A stretch of 64,000 nt of DNA, taken from assembly GCA_001768515.1 (NCBI GenBank), contig MEOA01000054.1:1-64000 (forward strand), written 5' to 3'. A program made the position numbers and the translations under genes. Every line of letters begins with the position of its first letter. Within the stretch, counting starts at the first letter, position 1. The notes under the pieces are model-generated. The model did not search any database. It had not been told where the DNA came from and worked only from the letters and a program-made list of their open reading frames with translations. Source of the DNA: Bacteroidetes bacterium GWE2_42_24 (GTDB taxonomy: Bacteria; Bacteroidota; Bacteroidia; Bacteroidales; TTA-H9). Of this stretch, positions 1 through 8,849 are shown piece by piece.

Positions 1-73
1 AGGAAAATTTCAGAATAACTTTGCCTGCCAAACCTAGTGCAATTGAAAACCTTAACTTAACTTTGTCAAATAA

Positions 74-187
74 TTGTCCAGACATATTAGACCAGCTCAT
101 GTGAGCAGGTGGCCGGCGGGTATCTATCTGGCTAAGCTGACCGGAGGGAATAGCGTGGTGGCGGAAGTGAAGGTGGTGGTGAGGTAA
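74..187 (+). pseudogene. Remnant of a type IX secretion C-terminal sorting domain
   Basis: This frame is open from 74 and ends at a TAA at 185-187. Its last residues read WPAGIYLAKLTGGNSVVAEV followed by KVVVR and stop. That is the usual ending of a type A T9SS C-terminal domain: an aromatic/Pro-Ala-Gly-hydrophobic-Tyr motif, a short strand, then a basic hydrophobic tail. An in-frame stop lies at 71-73 and there is no start or upstream domain, so only the tail of a lost secreted protein survives. The stretch is clearly more GC-rich than the AT-rich sequence around it. The family assignment is inference from the motif; a chance frame cannot be excluded. Confidence 0.5.
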
Positions 188-399
188 TGAGAGGTGAGAG
201 GGTTGTTCCCGGAATTGATTCACTCATGTACATCGCAGTCGGTTTGGATTGTAAACTCCGTTTAGAACAACACAAAGAACTGTTCATTAGCCCTCATATA
301 CCGTTTTTTCGAAATCTCACGGGGTGTTGTTTTATACTTGCAAATTTTTGCAAGAGAATTCAATGAAATCGACCAAATAGTTTGATGACGTTTTTTTGT
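188..399. other. Gene-free stretch
   Basis: Together with the remnant before it, this makes 399 bases without an intact gene. No RNA gene or strong hairpin was seen here. Confidence 0.5.
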
Positions 400-1284
400 T
401 TATTTCATTTCAGCAAGTTCGGTGAATAGTGCCTTTTGTCTCTCTGTGAGGTTTGTAGGTATTTTAATCTCAAAGGTAATAATCAGATCCCCTGCCTGCC
501 CCTCCTTTTTATAGCAAGGGAAACCTTTCCCGGTTAATCTGATTTTGGATCCGTTTTGGGTTTCAGGCTTGATTTTTACCTTCACTTTTCCATCCATCAG
601 GGCTACGATAATTTCACCTCCAAGCAGGGCAGTGTACAAGCCAAGTTCGACAGTTGTGTATAGGTTATCGCCTGATCTGACAAACGATTCATCATTTGAA
701 ACTATAAACGTGATAAACAAATCACCGCCTGGTCCGCCATTGAAGCCTGGCCCGCCATGTCCTGCCAGTTTAATCGTTTGCCCGTTTTCCACTCCTGCCG
801 GAATCGTAATTCTTATGTTTCTTCCATTAACTGCCAGCGTTGTCTTGTGAGTTTTAAAAGCCTCCTGTAGGGTCAGGTGCAATTCATAATTGTAATCCTC
901 TCCTCTGGCTTTTCTGTTGGCTGTCCTGCTGTACTCACCACCAAACAAAGAATCGAAGAAGGACGAGAATTCACTTTCAGTCCCCGGCTGTGAAAAACCA
1001 TTTCTTTGTTGCCGTGAAGATTGTTTTTGAGATGTGCCTGCATTTGCAGATTCTCCAATATGTTGCCAGTTTTCTCCATATTGGTCATATTTTGCGCGCT
1101 TCTCCGGATCACTTAATACCTCGTTGGCTTCGTTAATCTGCTGAAATTTGCGTTTGGCATCTTTAACATCAGGATTAATATCCGGATGGAACCTGCGTGC
1201 CAGCTTCCGGTAAGCGTTTTTTATTTCCTTCGGAGTAGCGGTTTTTTTTATTTCCAGAATTTGATAGTAGTCAACGAAATCCAT
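400..1284 (-). CDS. cbpA: CbpA-type DnaJ co-chaperone
   Basis: This is a 294-residue class B J-domain protein. The J domain covers roughly residues 5-70 with the HPD signature at 33-35, which in this family stimulates the ATPase of DnaK. A Gly/Ser/Gln-rich linker (about 75-130) follows, then the two-lobed DnaJ substrate-binding domain (about 130-285). The four CxxCxGxG zinc-finger repeats of true DnaJ are absent, which points to the CbpA / curved-DNA-binding subgroup. No nucleoid role can be read from the sequence. The ATG at 1284 puts the J domain at the normal distance from the N terminus. The gene stands alone, 167 bases from the upstream universal stress protein gene on the same strand, and fits the stress-response character of this end of the window. 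Confidence 0.9.
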   Translation of the reverse strand: MDFVDYYQILEIKKTATPKEIKNAYRKLARRFHPDINPDVKDAKRKFQQINEANEVLSDPEKRAKYDQYGENWQHIGESANAGTSQKQSSRQQRNGFSQPGTESEFSSFFDSLFGGEYSRTANRKARGEDYNYELHLTLQEAFKTHKTTLAVNGRNIRITIPAGVENGQTIKLAGHGGPGFNGGPGGDLFITFIVSNDESFVRSGDNLYTTVELGLYTALLGGEIIVALMDGKVKVKIKPETQNGSKIRLTGKGFPCYKKEGQAGDLIITFEIKIPTNLTERQKALFTELAEMK

Positions 1285-1451
1285 TACTTACCCGTGTTAA
1301 TATTGGTTTCTAAGGATGAATTGTGTAAATTTCTTCATACTGAGATATAGCAGTTTTGTTGGACAGATGGCCTTGCTTTCTTACCCGCGGTGGAATAGTT
1401 GTCCGCTGAAAGAAATAATGCCGCTATGCTTTGATAATGTATTGAAAAGAA

Positions 1452-1931
1452 CTATTTATTAGTTGGAACGAAAAGCACCGGCAATGTCGATTTACGCAGC
1501 ACATCCTCAGTAACACTTCCCATGAGTATATTTTCAAGTCTTTTCTGGCTATGAGAGCCCATGACGATGATGTCGGCGTGCATCTCCAATGCTGTTTTCA
1601 GGATGGTTTCGGAAAGCCGGCCTTCGCCCACTACTGTTCGGATTGTCGTATCTCCCAGATGACGCCTGGTTTTATCAAGGTAATTATCAGAGGCCTTGAA
1701 AAGATCTTTGACTATGTCGGTCATTAGCGGGTTCATTACCGGATAGCCACTAAAGCCCATGATTGGTGAATACTCTTCTGAGGCATAATAAACAGGGTCC
1801 ACGATAACATGCAGTAGCGTAGTGGCCGCCCCCATATTCTTCGCGAGCGAATAGCCAATTTCTGCAACTTTCTGCGCTGATGGATTATAGTCAATCGCTA
1901 TTAGTACTTTCGTCATGTGCTTAGGTTTCAT
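1452..1931 (-). CDS. Universal stress protein, UspA family
   Basis: This 159-residue protein is a single Usp domain of normal length. The N terminus has the typical first strand, KVLIAIDYNPSAQKV, with the conserved Asp. The C-terminal half carries the ATP-binding glycine motif, GSHSQKRLENILMGSVTEDV, which matches G-x2-G-x9-G-(S/T) apart from its second glycine. It is therefore probably of the nucleotide-binding subtype. Such proteins accumulate under starvation, oxidative or respiratory stress; the exact target is usually unknown. The next upstream gene on the same strand (small membrane protein) ends 17 bases before this start, so the two are probably co-transcribed. Confidence 0.92.
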   Translation of the reverse strand: MKPKHMTKVLIAIDYNPSAQKVAEIGYSLAKNMGAATTLLHVIVDPVYYASEEYSPIMGFSGYPVMNPLMTDIVKDLFKASDNYLDKTRRHLGDTTIRTVVGEGRLSETILKTALEMHADIIVMGSHSQKRLENILMGSVTEDVLRKSTLPVLFVPTNK

Positions 1932-1948
1932 TTTTTATCTTATTTTAA

Positions 1949-2371
1949 TTATTTTTTAATTTTAACGCTGTCAACAATGAACTTTGATTCTCCACGCCAT
2001 AATAGTGTCCCTTTCTTTTTTTTGTAGTGAACTACAATCAGTTTTCGCTGAATTGTATCAAATTGACTGGCTAATCTTGAACTGGTTACAGAAAATTTAA
2101 ATTTTGAGGTTATAGGCTTGATGCTTGTTTCTGAGAATAGATCGATAAAAGTCATTTCTCCCTCAAATGTTTTAAACAAGACCCCATCTTGCGAGAACTT
2201 CAGAAGATACCCTTCCTTATAGCCTTCACTATAGGTATGATAGTATTTCATGTAGAACAGAATAGCTGCGGTAATTATAATGAAAGCAAACAGCCATATA
2301 AGATACTTCTTGGCATATTGCCTGATTACAGGCCAGTTAAAAGCCTTTTGCGATGATGTTTTAGTATTCAT
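1949..2371 (-). CDS. Small single-pass membrane protein
   Basis: This 140-residue protein has a short cytoplasmic head, one clear transmembrane helix at about residues 28-47 and an extracytoplasmic beta-rich tail. The tail includes a GYKEGYLLKFSQDGVLFKTFEG segment that looks like an OB/SH3-type strand pair (described in pieces: GYKEGYLLKF then SQDGVLFKTFEG). Proteins with this layout are widespread in Bacteroidota and are often mislabelled 6-phosphogluconate dehydrogenase in databases; nothing in the sequence supports that enzyme. It lies 17 bases upstream of the universal stress gene on the same strand. Function unknown. Confidence 0.75.
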   Translation of the reverse strand: MNTKTSSQKAFNWPVIRQYAKKYLIWLFAFIIITAAILFYMKYYHTYSEGYKEGYLLKFSQDGVLFKTFEGEMTFIDLFSETSIKPITSKFKFSVTSSRLASQFDTIQRKLIVVHYKKKKGTLLWRGESKFIVDSVKIKK

Positions 2372-2481
2372 TCTGTGCTTTATTTAAACAACAGGGGCAT
2401 TGATAAGTTTTTTGCTCGGGCGATACAGAAAAATGATTATTGAGTAATCGTGAGTCATGATGGATTTTTGTTGCCATGTTA

Positions 2482-3012
2482 TTAGTTAGCTTGTGCATAT
2501 TTGAAGATATTTTCAGGAACTCGTATTGAACGGTTTTTCTTCTTTGATATGAATGCTTTTAATTCCAGGATCATGATTTCATGCTTTCCCAATACGTCAG
2601 CCAGAAAGGCAGATTCCGCAAAGTCGTTTGGTTTATGGGGAATTTTCAAAACATCTTTGAGAAAATTTACGATAGATTCATGATCTTCAATGAGATTTTG
2701 CGTTGTTTCAATTGAATTGCTATAGTCTTGCTTTTGCTCGGCAAGATGTGTCAGATCAAGAAATTCTTTTAAGGAGCCGATCCTGGTTTGGCCAAGGGCA
2801 AAAACCTTTTCTTCAACTTCCTCAACAATTTGATTGATTGCGTTGCTTTGCTCATTAATAAAAATATGAAATTCTGATAAATCCTCTGAACTTACGTTCC
2901 GGTGAGCACAGCGTGTTTTGGTTAAAAGAATATACTCGTCAGCTTCAAGGATGTTAAGAATTGACACCGTATGTTCGATTCTAAGGCCTTCAATATCTAT
3001 GTTTTGTTTCAT
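2482..3012 (-). CDS. Dps-like ferritin family protein
   Basis: The 176-residue sequence aligns by eye with Dps miniferritins. LEADEYILLTKTRCAHRNVS matches the first helix with its TRxxHWNV-like turn. ALGQTRIGSLKEFLDL matches the ALG..PGS-x-EFL segment, and LIEDHESIVNFLK plus the C-terminal helix complete the four-helix bundle. The ferroxidase pattern is H37, H49 (12 later, as in known Dps), then E64 in place of the usual Asp, and E68. In this family the protein oxidises Fe(II) with peroxide and stores ferric iron. The Asp-to-Glu change and HRNV instead of HWNV mean activity is not certain. The gene lies 31 bases downstream of the helix-hairpin-helix repeat gene in a run of minus-strand stress genes. 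Confidence 0.78.
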   Translation of the reverse strand: MKQNIDIEGLRIEHTVSILNILEADEYILLTKTRCAHRNVSSEDLSEFHIFINEQSNAINQIVEEVEEKVFALGQTRIGSLKEFLDLTHLAEQKQDYSNSIETTQNLIEDHESIVNFLKDVLKIPHKPNDFAESAFLADVLGKHEIMILELKAFISKKKNRSIRVPENIFKYAQAN

Positions 3013-3043
3013 GGTAATTTGTATAGTTTTTTACATTGCATGG

Positions 3044-4276
3044 TCAGGCGGATACCGCAGAAAGTTGCTTCTTGCCAAGTTCGATAGCCTGCTTTACCCA
3101 CTTGTCGTTTTCTATTTTGTCTGCGTTGATTTCCAGTAATTTGGTTATTTTGTTGATTTCATCTTTTTTCAGTTGGCTTAACTGAACAAAAGTATAAATG
3201 CCGATCTTGTTAAGTCTTTCCTCAAGCCACAGTCCGATGCCATTGATCAGTGTAAGGTTGTTGGCATTGCGTTTATGTGTTGTCCCCAGCCAGTTATAGG
3301 TTCTGTAATCTTTCTGGTGTTCCATGTGTTTGAGAAGGTTAGATTGCCAATGAGCATCTTTGTCCAACTCTTTGGCTTGTTGTATCCAATCATCTCTTTC
3401 AATGCGTCCGGGGAAATATTGAATTGCCTCGGTTACTGTCTTGATGTCGTCTTCCGTAAAATTGCTAATCTGATGAAATGCATAGATTCCCAGTGCATTT
3501 AGTTTTTCCTTGATCCATCCTCCAATCCCGCTAATGGCTGTCAGATCCTGAGATGAGCTCTGTTTGGTGGCTTCGATTCTATTCACTGATAACTTCAGTT
3601 TACTTTCTTTAATCTGCCTGAGAATGGCTTCTTTCGTTTCCCTGTTTTGATCAAGTTCAATTGCCTGAGCTATCCAATCATCTTTTTCTATTCTGCCCGA
3701 AACGAAATCTATGAGGTTATTGATGTCTTCAATATCCTTTCGGGTAAACCGGCTGATTTGTCTGAAGGTAAATATGTCTAAAGCGTTAAGGCACTTTTCA
3801 ACATTAGGGCTGATGCCACTGATCATCTTCAGATCATCTTTTTCTGCTGGGGTAGCTGTACCAAAATTGCCATAGCTTAAGAAGTGTTTGCGTGCTGCAA
3901 TGTGTTCATATGAATCGTCTTTTTCTTCCAAAATAATTTCCAGTTTCTGGTTTCGTTCTGTCAGGTCTGCTATTTCATACCTTGCTTTAATGTGAGAACC
4001 CTTTAAAAGGCGAAGTTCTTCAAGGATTTCTCCAATTGTAGTATCCTTTCTGCCCGAGTTTAGGGTAATCTCCTTCATTTCTGTTTCCAGGGTTATGACC
4101 CGCTGGTTTGCCTGATCACGTGCAGCAATAATATTCATCATTTTCTTTTTATACACCGACTTAGTGTAGAACATGGCCGACAGATAGCCTATAATACCGG
4201 CGACAAGCAACAATACAAATATCTCCAGAATGGCATCTATTCTCATTTGTGCCATTTGGGCTAATAATGTAGTCAT
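3044..4276 (-). CDS. Membrane-anchored protein with three helix-hairpin-helix-like repeats
   Basis: This is a 410-residue protein. A transmembrane helix lies at about residues 15-37 and a coiled coil at about 45-125. Three copies of a roughly 65-residue module follow, starting near residues 148, 245 and 340. Each copy has the core L-x-x-I-(S/N)-G-I, then (E/K)-x-L-N-x-(L/I)-x-I-(Y/F)-(T/A)-F-x-Q-(I/L)-S, and ends in D-W-(I/V)-x-Q-A-x-E-L. The ISGIG/INGIG turn is the helix-hairpin-helix signature of the H3TH-like module often annotated as flap endonuclease-like. No nuclease acidic cluster is visible, so nucleic-acid binding is possible but unproven. It starts four bases after the upstream OmpA-domain gene ends, so the two form an operon. 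Confidence 0.7.
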   Translation of the reverse strand: MTTLLAQMAQMRIDAILEIFVLLLVAGIIGYLSAMFYTKSVYKKKMMNIIAARDQANQRVITLETEMKEITLNSGRKDTTIGEILEELRLLKGSHIKARYEIADLTERNQKLEIILEEKDDSYEHIAARKHFLSYGNFGTATPAEKDDLKMISGISPNVEKCLNALDIFTFRQISRFTRKDIEDINNLIDFVSGRIEKDDWIAQAIELDQNRETKEAILRQIKESKLKLSVNRIEATKQSSSQDLTAISGIGGWIKEKLNALGIYAFHQISNFTEDDIKTVTEAIQYFPGRIERDDWIQQAKELDKDAHWQSNLLKHMEHQKDYRTYNWLGTTHKRNANNLTLINGIGLWLEERLNKIGIYTFVQLSQLKKDEINKITKLLEINADKIENDKWVKQAIELGKKQLSAVSA

Positions 4277-4280
4277 ACTT

Positions 4281-4790
4281 TTATTTTTTTATTGTTATAA
4301 TTGTTCTTCTGTTACTTGCACGGCCACTGGCAGTTCCGTTTGTTTCTGTGGAATCTGATTCTCCTTTCGACTCAAGAATGATTTTATAGTTTGGTATCCC
4401 AATACTCTCGCAAAGGTCTTTCATGGTTTTGGCACGACGATATCCCAGGTCAATATTGTATGCCTCTGACCCTGTTGCATCAGTGTGCCCGGTTATAATC
4501 ATTATGTTATCTTCACTTAAATTAAGAAAGGCCTTGAATTTTGTTAAAAGAGAATCGACCAATGAGTTGGATAGGAAAGTTGATTTGTCGAAATTAAAGT
4601 AGGCAACCAGATTTTCAGGTATAGTCTTCTTCACCGGGATTACTGCATCAGAATCTGTTTCTGTGTCCTCACTAGCGATGATCCCTGCTACAGGCTCAAA
4701 GCAGAAGCCTTTTATTTTGCACACGTAGATATAGGTAGAAAAGGCTGACCAGATAATAAAAACAAGTAGCCCAATGGTAAGTATTTTCAT
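4281..4790 (-). CDS. OmpA-C domain (peptidoglycan-binding) protein
   Basis: The protein has 169 residues: an N-terminal hydrophobic segment (about 1-24, signal anchor or uncleaved signal), a short linker, and an OmpA/MotB C-terminal domain (about 60-169). The domain shows the strand YFNFDKSTFLS, the peptidoglycan-binding core TGHTDATGSEAYNIDLGYRR (Asp and Arg that hold diaminopimelate), and the end SGRASNRRTIITI. It would tether an inner-membrane assembly to the cell wall. It is directly followed by the HHH-repeat membrane protein with a four-base gap, which suggests the two work in the same envelope structure. That partnership is inference. Confidence 0.88.
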   Translation of the reverse strand: MKILTIGLLVFIIWSAFSTYIYVCKIKGFCFEPVAGIIASEDTETDSDAVIPVKKTIPENLVAYFNFDKSTFLSNSLVDSLLTKFKAFLNLSEDNIMIITGHTDATGSEAYNIDLGYRRAKTMKDLCESIGIPNYKIILESKGESDSTETNGTASGRASNRRTIITIKK

Positions 4791-4892
4791 TTTTTGAGTT
4801 ATATTAAATTCAGGGATTATTAATGAAAATTGTAATATTTATTTGAATATGTAGATGTTTTTCCTTCGTAATGGAGTAATACATATCTCAAT

Positions 4893-5429
4893 TTACAGAT
4901 TGTTTAGTTGTCTGAAAATTAGCGGTGTTAATCCTGTAATCTTTTTAAATTGATTTGACAGATGTGCAATACTGCTGTATTGCAGCGCAAATGCGATATC
5001 GGCCAGGCTATTAGTTTTGCAATGCAGCATCTCCTTTACGCGTTGAACTCTCAGTTTAATGATGTATTTTTCTATTGTAATTCCTGTGGTTTTGGAGAAT
5101 AATGTACTCAGGTATGTGTAATTGAAGTTTACTTTCTGTGCAATAAAGATGGAGAAATTCGGCCGGGTTGAATTGTCCATGTCATAAATTAGCAAATGAA
5201 TGGCATGTTTGATGCTTTCGATTATCCTGGAATTTTTATCAATCATGAGTTCAAGTCCTGCAGCATCGAGTGCTGCGGTTAAAGACAACAGCTCTTCTTC
5301 TGATAAAATGTTAGTGATCTCAATTTCTCCTAATGAAACCGACTTATAGTCTAAGCCATGCCTCTCCAGTTCGTTCTTTACGACCACAATACAATGATTG
5401 CTTTTCATATTTTTAATCTGGAGAACCAT
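4893..5429 (-). CDS. Short AraC-family transcriptional regulator (paralogue 1)
   Basis: This 178-residue protein has a small N-terminal domain (about 1-75) that contains SLGEIEI and GLELMIDKNSRIIE. An AraC/XylS double helix-turn-helix domain (about 80-175) follows, including LADIAFALQYSSIAHLSNQF and KKITGLTPLIFRQL. It is clearly paralogous to the proteins at 23171-23731 and 25007-25567, which share the LGE(I/V)(E/D), GLELM-D-K and YSS(I/V)AHLS(N/Y)QFKK segments. It has no receiver domain and no sugar-binding cupin, so the inducing signal is unknown. It is a single gene between the OmpA-domain gene and the GH100-like gene. Confidence 0.88.
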   Translation of the reverse strand: MVLQIKNMKSNHCIVVVKNELERHGLDYKSVSLGEIEITNILSEEELLSLTAALDAAGLELMIDKNSRIIESIKHAIHLLIYDMDNSTRPNFSIFIAQKVNFNYTYLSTLFSKTTGITIEKYIIKLRVQRVKEMLHCKTNSLADIAFALQYSSIAHLSNQFKKITGLTPLIFRQLNNL

Positions 5430-5745
5430 GTTGAATTATATAGATGGAAGTTGATGGAGGCGTTTTATATGAAAACCTGTTTCCGGTTGTGTGATCTTTT
5501 GTCGAGTGATTTCACGATAAATATCAATCGTGAATTGCTTTTTCTCAGCTATAAAGCTGTTGTGAAGAGCACAAAACCCAGGATACAAAAATACTTCTCT
5601 GGTTTCCGTAAATCATTATATAATTCTGTTGAAGAATTACATGATTCCCACATTTTGTACAACCTTGGGATGGTTGCTAATGGCTAGGGTAGAGTGTTTT
5701 ATGGTCACGTAGGTGAGTGTTTATAATTGCCTTAGGTCTTTGCTG
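5430..5745. other. Gene-free stretch, 316 bases
   Basis: AT-rich intergenic DNA between the AraC gene start and the end of the glycosidase gene. A plus-strand open frame overlapping it shows no recognisable protein features. No hairpin or RNA gene stood out. Confidence 0.5.
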
Positions 5746-6942
5746 TTAGTGTTTATGGTCATTCTCATGAGCTCCGGATCTCATCTCATCAAAAAAGGGG
5801 GTTTGACTTATTTCCACGCATTTAACAGCGTACAGATAAAGTGCTGCGCTCCACGTTTGCCAGTCTTGTCCCCTTGGCTCTCCATTTTGGGCTTTTATCC
5901 ATTCATTGAATCCAAACGCAGTTTTTCCAGTAGCTGATTTTGTGACTAATTTAGTGAGGGCGTTGAGCTTATGCGAAGCGAGGGTGTATTTTTTTGCAGC
6001 CACCAACGCGGCTACATAGAACCCGCAAATGAACGGCCATATCCCTCCGTTGTGGTATTCGCCTGGTTTATTGTATTCTGAATACCTGCGATGCCAGTCA
6101 GGATCCTTTGGCTCTACGAAGGGGAAGAAATTAGGGGGAAGGTCATCGGCCAGCAGGCCCTTTTCTTTCATTGCAACGCATTCTTCCTCAATCCATTTGA
6201 TCATCTGCTCTGCCCTCGAAAGGGATGCTATTCCTGAAAGAATTGCAAGGCAGTTTCCCAATAAATCAAATCTTTCACTGCTGAAGATTTTGTAAGACCA
6301 ACATGCATAGTAAGGCTTGTGCTTTACTACCAGACCTTCATGAACATGGTTGTGTATTGTTCCTTGTGTGATTGTAAAACGGCTCATTTCATTCCGTAAA
6401 AGATCGGCTTTTTCATGTTTGTTGAACAATCTGAGATAACAGTATTTCAACGTGTTGACATACAGGCCATAGCCGAGTATCCACTGTTCGTCACGCCAGT
6501 CACTTGTGGGTTGTTGTGCCGCCAGACAGCGGTCTGATGGACTTTGGTAATCCATCCAGATCATGGCTTTTTCGACAGCATTCTTTAAAAAATCACCATT
6601 GTTGGAAATTCGTTGGTAGATAGCAACACCAATTAAAAATAGGGGAGTGGTATCGCTTGCCCCACGGTCATCCGGATTGTTTACAAGCGAGGGAATATGA
6701 CCATGTTCAGTCTGGTTTTTTGCCAGAGTCTCGAGCACATTACGGATGCTTTCCAAAAGTAACAGGTTTCCTGACGCGGCGATACCTAATATTGAAAACA
6801 TAAGATCACGGGTATAAGGTTCCGGATATCCCCATCCGGCCGTACGAGGAAGCCCGTCATAAGGCCCTTTGGCATTGTGCAGGAGTACTTCAAGTGCGGC
6901 ACTTTGGGCCATATCTGTTCCATTTGGGGTGTCTGTTTTCAT
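5746..6942 (-). CDS. GH100-like (alpha/alpha)6-barrel glycosidase
   Basis: This 398-residue protein has the fold pattern of six-hairpin glycosidases. Diagnostic stretches are GWGYPEPYTRDLMFSILGI (N-terminal helix pair), TSDWRDEQWILGYG with an acidic pair near the centre, GEYHNGGIWPFICGFYVAAL, and FGFNEWIKAQNGEPRGQDWQ near the C terminus. The last two resemble alkaline/neutral invertases (GH100) and debranching-type enzymes, where Asp and Glu at these places act as catalytic acid and base. Lack of a signal peptide places it in the cytoplasm. It is 84 bases downstream of the GT4 gene and probably in one operon with PIG-L and GT4. The substrate (sucrose, or an oligosaccharide made by the neighbour) cannot be read from sequence. 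Confidence 0.7.
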   Translation of the reverse strand: MKTDTPNGTDMAQSAALEVLLHNAKGPYDGLPRTAGWGYPEPYTRDLMFSILGIAASGNLLLLESIRNVLETLAKNQTEHGHIPSLVNNPDDRGASDTTPLFLIGVAIYQRISNNGDFLKNAVEKAMIWMDYQSPSDRCLAAQQPTSDWRDEQWILGYGLYVNTLKYCYLRLFNKHEKADLLRNEMSRFTITQGTIHNHVHEGLVVKHKPYYACWSYKIFSSERFDLLGNCLAILSGIASLSRAEQMIKWIEEECVAMKEKGLLADDLPPNFFPFVEPKDPDWHRRYSEYNKPGEYHNGGIWPFICGFYVAALVAAKKYTLASHKLNALTKLVTKSATGKTAFGFNEWIKAQNGEPRGQDWQTWSAALYLYAVKCVEISQTPFFDEMRSGAHENDHKH

Positions 6943-7026
6943 TGTTGTTATTTTATTCTGCTGATTAATAATTTTGTGTGTTCTGGGAGAACAAGTAAAT
7001 TGTTGGTCACAATTACTTGTCTGAGG

Positions 7027-8169
7027 TTATGAAATGTTTAATTTTTTATGGATGATTTCAACGAATTTTTTGGCAACCACCCTATAATCAAAGTTTTCAA
7101 CTACCCGCGCCCGGCCGGCGCTTCCCATTTTAACACGCAATTCCGGGTTGGTCATTAATGTCAAAAGGTAGTCGCCAATATCGTGGACGCTTGCCCTGTA
7201 GTCAATTGTCCTGGGTTCCTGAAAAACCACTCTGTGGCGTTCTCCTTTTCCTGATGCATCGTCAAGTACTACTTCGTTAACCACAATTCTTTGGGCTACA
7301 TTTGCCAGAAAAGCAGTTTCACCGTGAATGAGGGTGTCGAGCATTCCCATCGCCTTGATGCTTACAACCGGCTTACCGCATGCCCCGGCTTCTACCTGTG
7401 GCATGCCAAATCCTTCAAGTCGCGATGGGGCGGCATAAATATCACATGCTCCGATCAGGTATGGCATAAAAGTTCTGGAGATGGTGTTGGTTTCATAGGT
7501 GACATTTTTATCTATACCGAGGCGTGTGGCCATCTCCAGATCAGCCAGGTTTTGAATTTTCGTTCTCGGCTGAGGCCAGACCTTGCATACGTATTTCCAA
7601 TCAGGTGATTTTGCATCAATCACTGCTAATGCCTGCATAACTTCCTGTGCTCCCTTTGACGCGGCGTCACCTCCAACGGTTAATATCATAAGTTGGTCAG
7701 GTGGTATGCCCAAAGCGTCACGAACGGCTCTTATTTTTGGGTCTGTTTTGTCGAATGGTATAAATGTGTCAGTATCGCATCCTACGGGTAATACCTCTAT
7801 CTTGTTGCCGTTGATGCCGTCGCGTACATACATTTCTTTCACCCAGTTCGATGTAACGAGTATGAGGGGTAAGGCATTCAGTATTTCCTGGTAATTTGCG
7901 ATATAGCCATCGGCAACCAGCCATGGCACTGGTTGTATTCCATAGCGTTGCGGATGCAAAACCAACTGGGGTGTATGACCCCAATAACCGACCCCGACAG
8001 CAATATCGGGGTCAAACCAACGATAATACCATTCTTTTTCCTGAGCCGATTCAAAATGAACGGCATGAGCATCAATACCCATTTCCAGAAGCCCTTTGTA
8101 GAGCAAATCACCTTGTGTAGCAAGTCCTCCGGGCGAAGGAGGATAATCATACATAACAAGTACTTTCAT
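7027..8169 (-). CDS. GT4-family glycosyltransferase
   Basis: This 380-residue protein shows the two Rossmann domains of GT-B enzymes. The N terminus MKVLVMYDYPPSPGGLATQG carries the acceptor-side Gly loop. The linker and C-terminal domain hold EVLPVGCDTDTF, the nucleotide-binding helix start DAASKGAQE, and the conserved E-x7-E motif SRLEGFGMPQVEAGACGKPV. It transfers a sugar from a nucleotide donor with retention of configuration; donor and acceptor are unknown. No membrane segment is seen, so it is cytoplasmic. The PIG-L gene ends 41 bases upstream on the same strand, and a pairing of GT4 with a PIG-L deacetylase is typical of pathways that deacetylate an amino-sugar conjugate. Confidence 0.9.
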   Translation of the reverse strand: MKVLVMYDYPPSPGGLATQGDLLYKGLLEMGIDAHAVHFESAQEKEWYYRWFDPDIAVGVGYWGHTPQLVLHPQRYGIQPVPWLVADGYIANYQEILNALPLILVTSNWVKEMYVRDGINGNKIEVLPVGCDTDTFIPFDKTDPKIRAVRDALGIPPDQLMILTVGGDAASKGAQEVMQALAVIDAKSPDWKYVCKVWPQPRTKIQNLADLEMATRLGIDKNVTYETNTISRTFMPYLIGACDIYAAPSRLEGFGMPQVEAGACGKPVVSIKAMGMLDTLIHGETAFLANVAQRIVVNEVVLDDASGKGERHRVVFQEPRTIDYRASVHDIGDYLLTLMTNPELRVKMGSAGRARVVENFDYRVVAKKFVEIIHKKLNIS

Positions 8170-8210
8170 GGTGTTTTATTTTGAATAGTCTGATTTCTAA
8201 GCAATTTGTA

Positions 8211-8849
8211 TTAATTATTATTAGATTTGTTCTGATTATCAACATCTGGTGGGTTCGTAAATCTCCAGAATGCTTCTGTTCTGGGAGTCGTTTGCTCCTC
8301 GAAAGAATTTTTTGAAAAACCGTATATTGCGGTGATGATGTTGTATTTGCGAAGCCATATTTCAGCTGATAAATTCATCTGAACCGGAGCTTGGTGCTGT
8401 GGTAGCGGGTAATGCGCTTTATGATTATCCTCATAGGCGAAGGTCCATAATTCGTTCATTGTTATTCTTCCACCGGACCACAGGCGTATAACAGCTCTGC
8501 CAACTTCCTCGTGTCTGATGTGTCTGGTATATTCACCGTGAATGCTATGGGTGATGATCAGGTCGTAATGTTTAGCCGGCAACAATTCGAGAATCTTGTC
8601 GTCAATTTCATTTTCCGGTTTGGGGTTCTGCTCAGGTCCGTCGTCCAGATCACCAAGTACTCCTTTTGCATTATATAGTTTCAACGCTCTGATAAACTTT
8701 TCCTTCCTCTCCTCGTCTTTTCCACGGCATAAACCTACTATGTAGGTTTGCCACAGGGGATGAATGAGCAGAGTGCCTCCTGCCCATAATGTCTCGTCAT
8801 CAGGATGAGCAACGATAACAGCAACATTCATTGCAATTGGTAAATTCAA
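8211..8849 (-). CDS. PIG-L / LmbE family deacetylase
   Basis: This 212-residue protein starts with the zinc-binding motif AHPDDETLWAGGTLL (A-H-P-D-D-E) of N-acetylglucosamine deacetylases such as PIG-L, MshB and BshB. The second metal-ligand region is LIITHSIHGEYTRHIRHEEV, with the H-x2-H pattern. The family removes acetate from N-acetylglucosaminyl conjugates. The C-terminal third (EIWLRKYNIITAIYGFSKN) is less conserved. It leads a probable operon with a GT4 glycosyltransferase and a GH100-like glycosidase. A bacillithiol-type pathway is possible from the enzyme class alone, but the glycosidase partner argues for an oligosaccharide or glycoconjugate. Confidence 0.9.
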   Translation of the reverse strand: MNLPIAMNVAVIVAHPDDETLWAGGTLLIHPLWQTYIVGLCRGKDEERKEKFIRALKLYNAKGVLGDLDDGPEQNPKPENEIDDKILELLPAKHYDLIITHSIHGEYTRHIRHEEVGRAVIRLWSGGRITMNELWTFAYEDNHKAHYPLPQHQAPVQMNLSAEIWLRKYNIITAIYGFSKNSFEEQTTPRTEAFWRFTNPPDVDNQNKSNNN

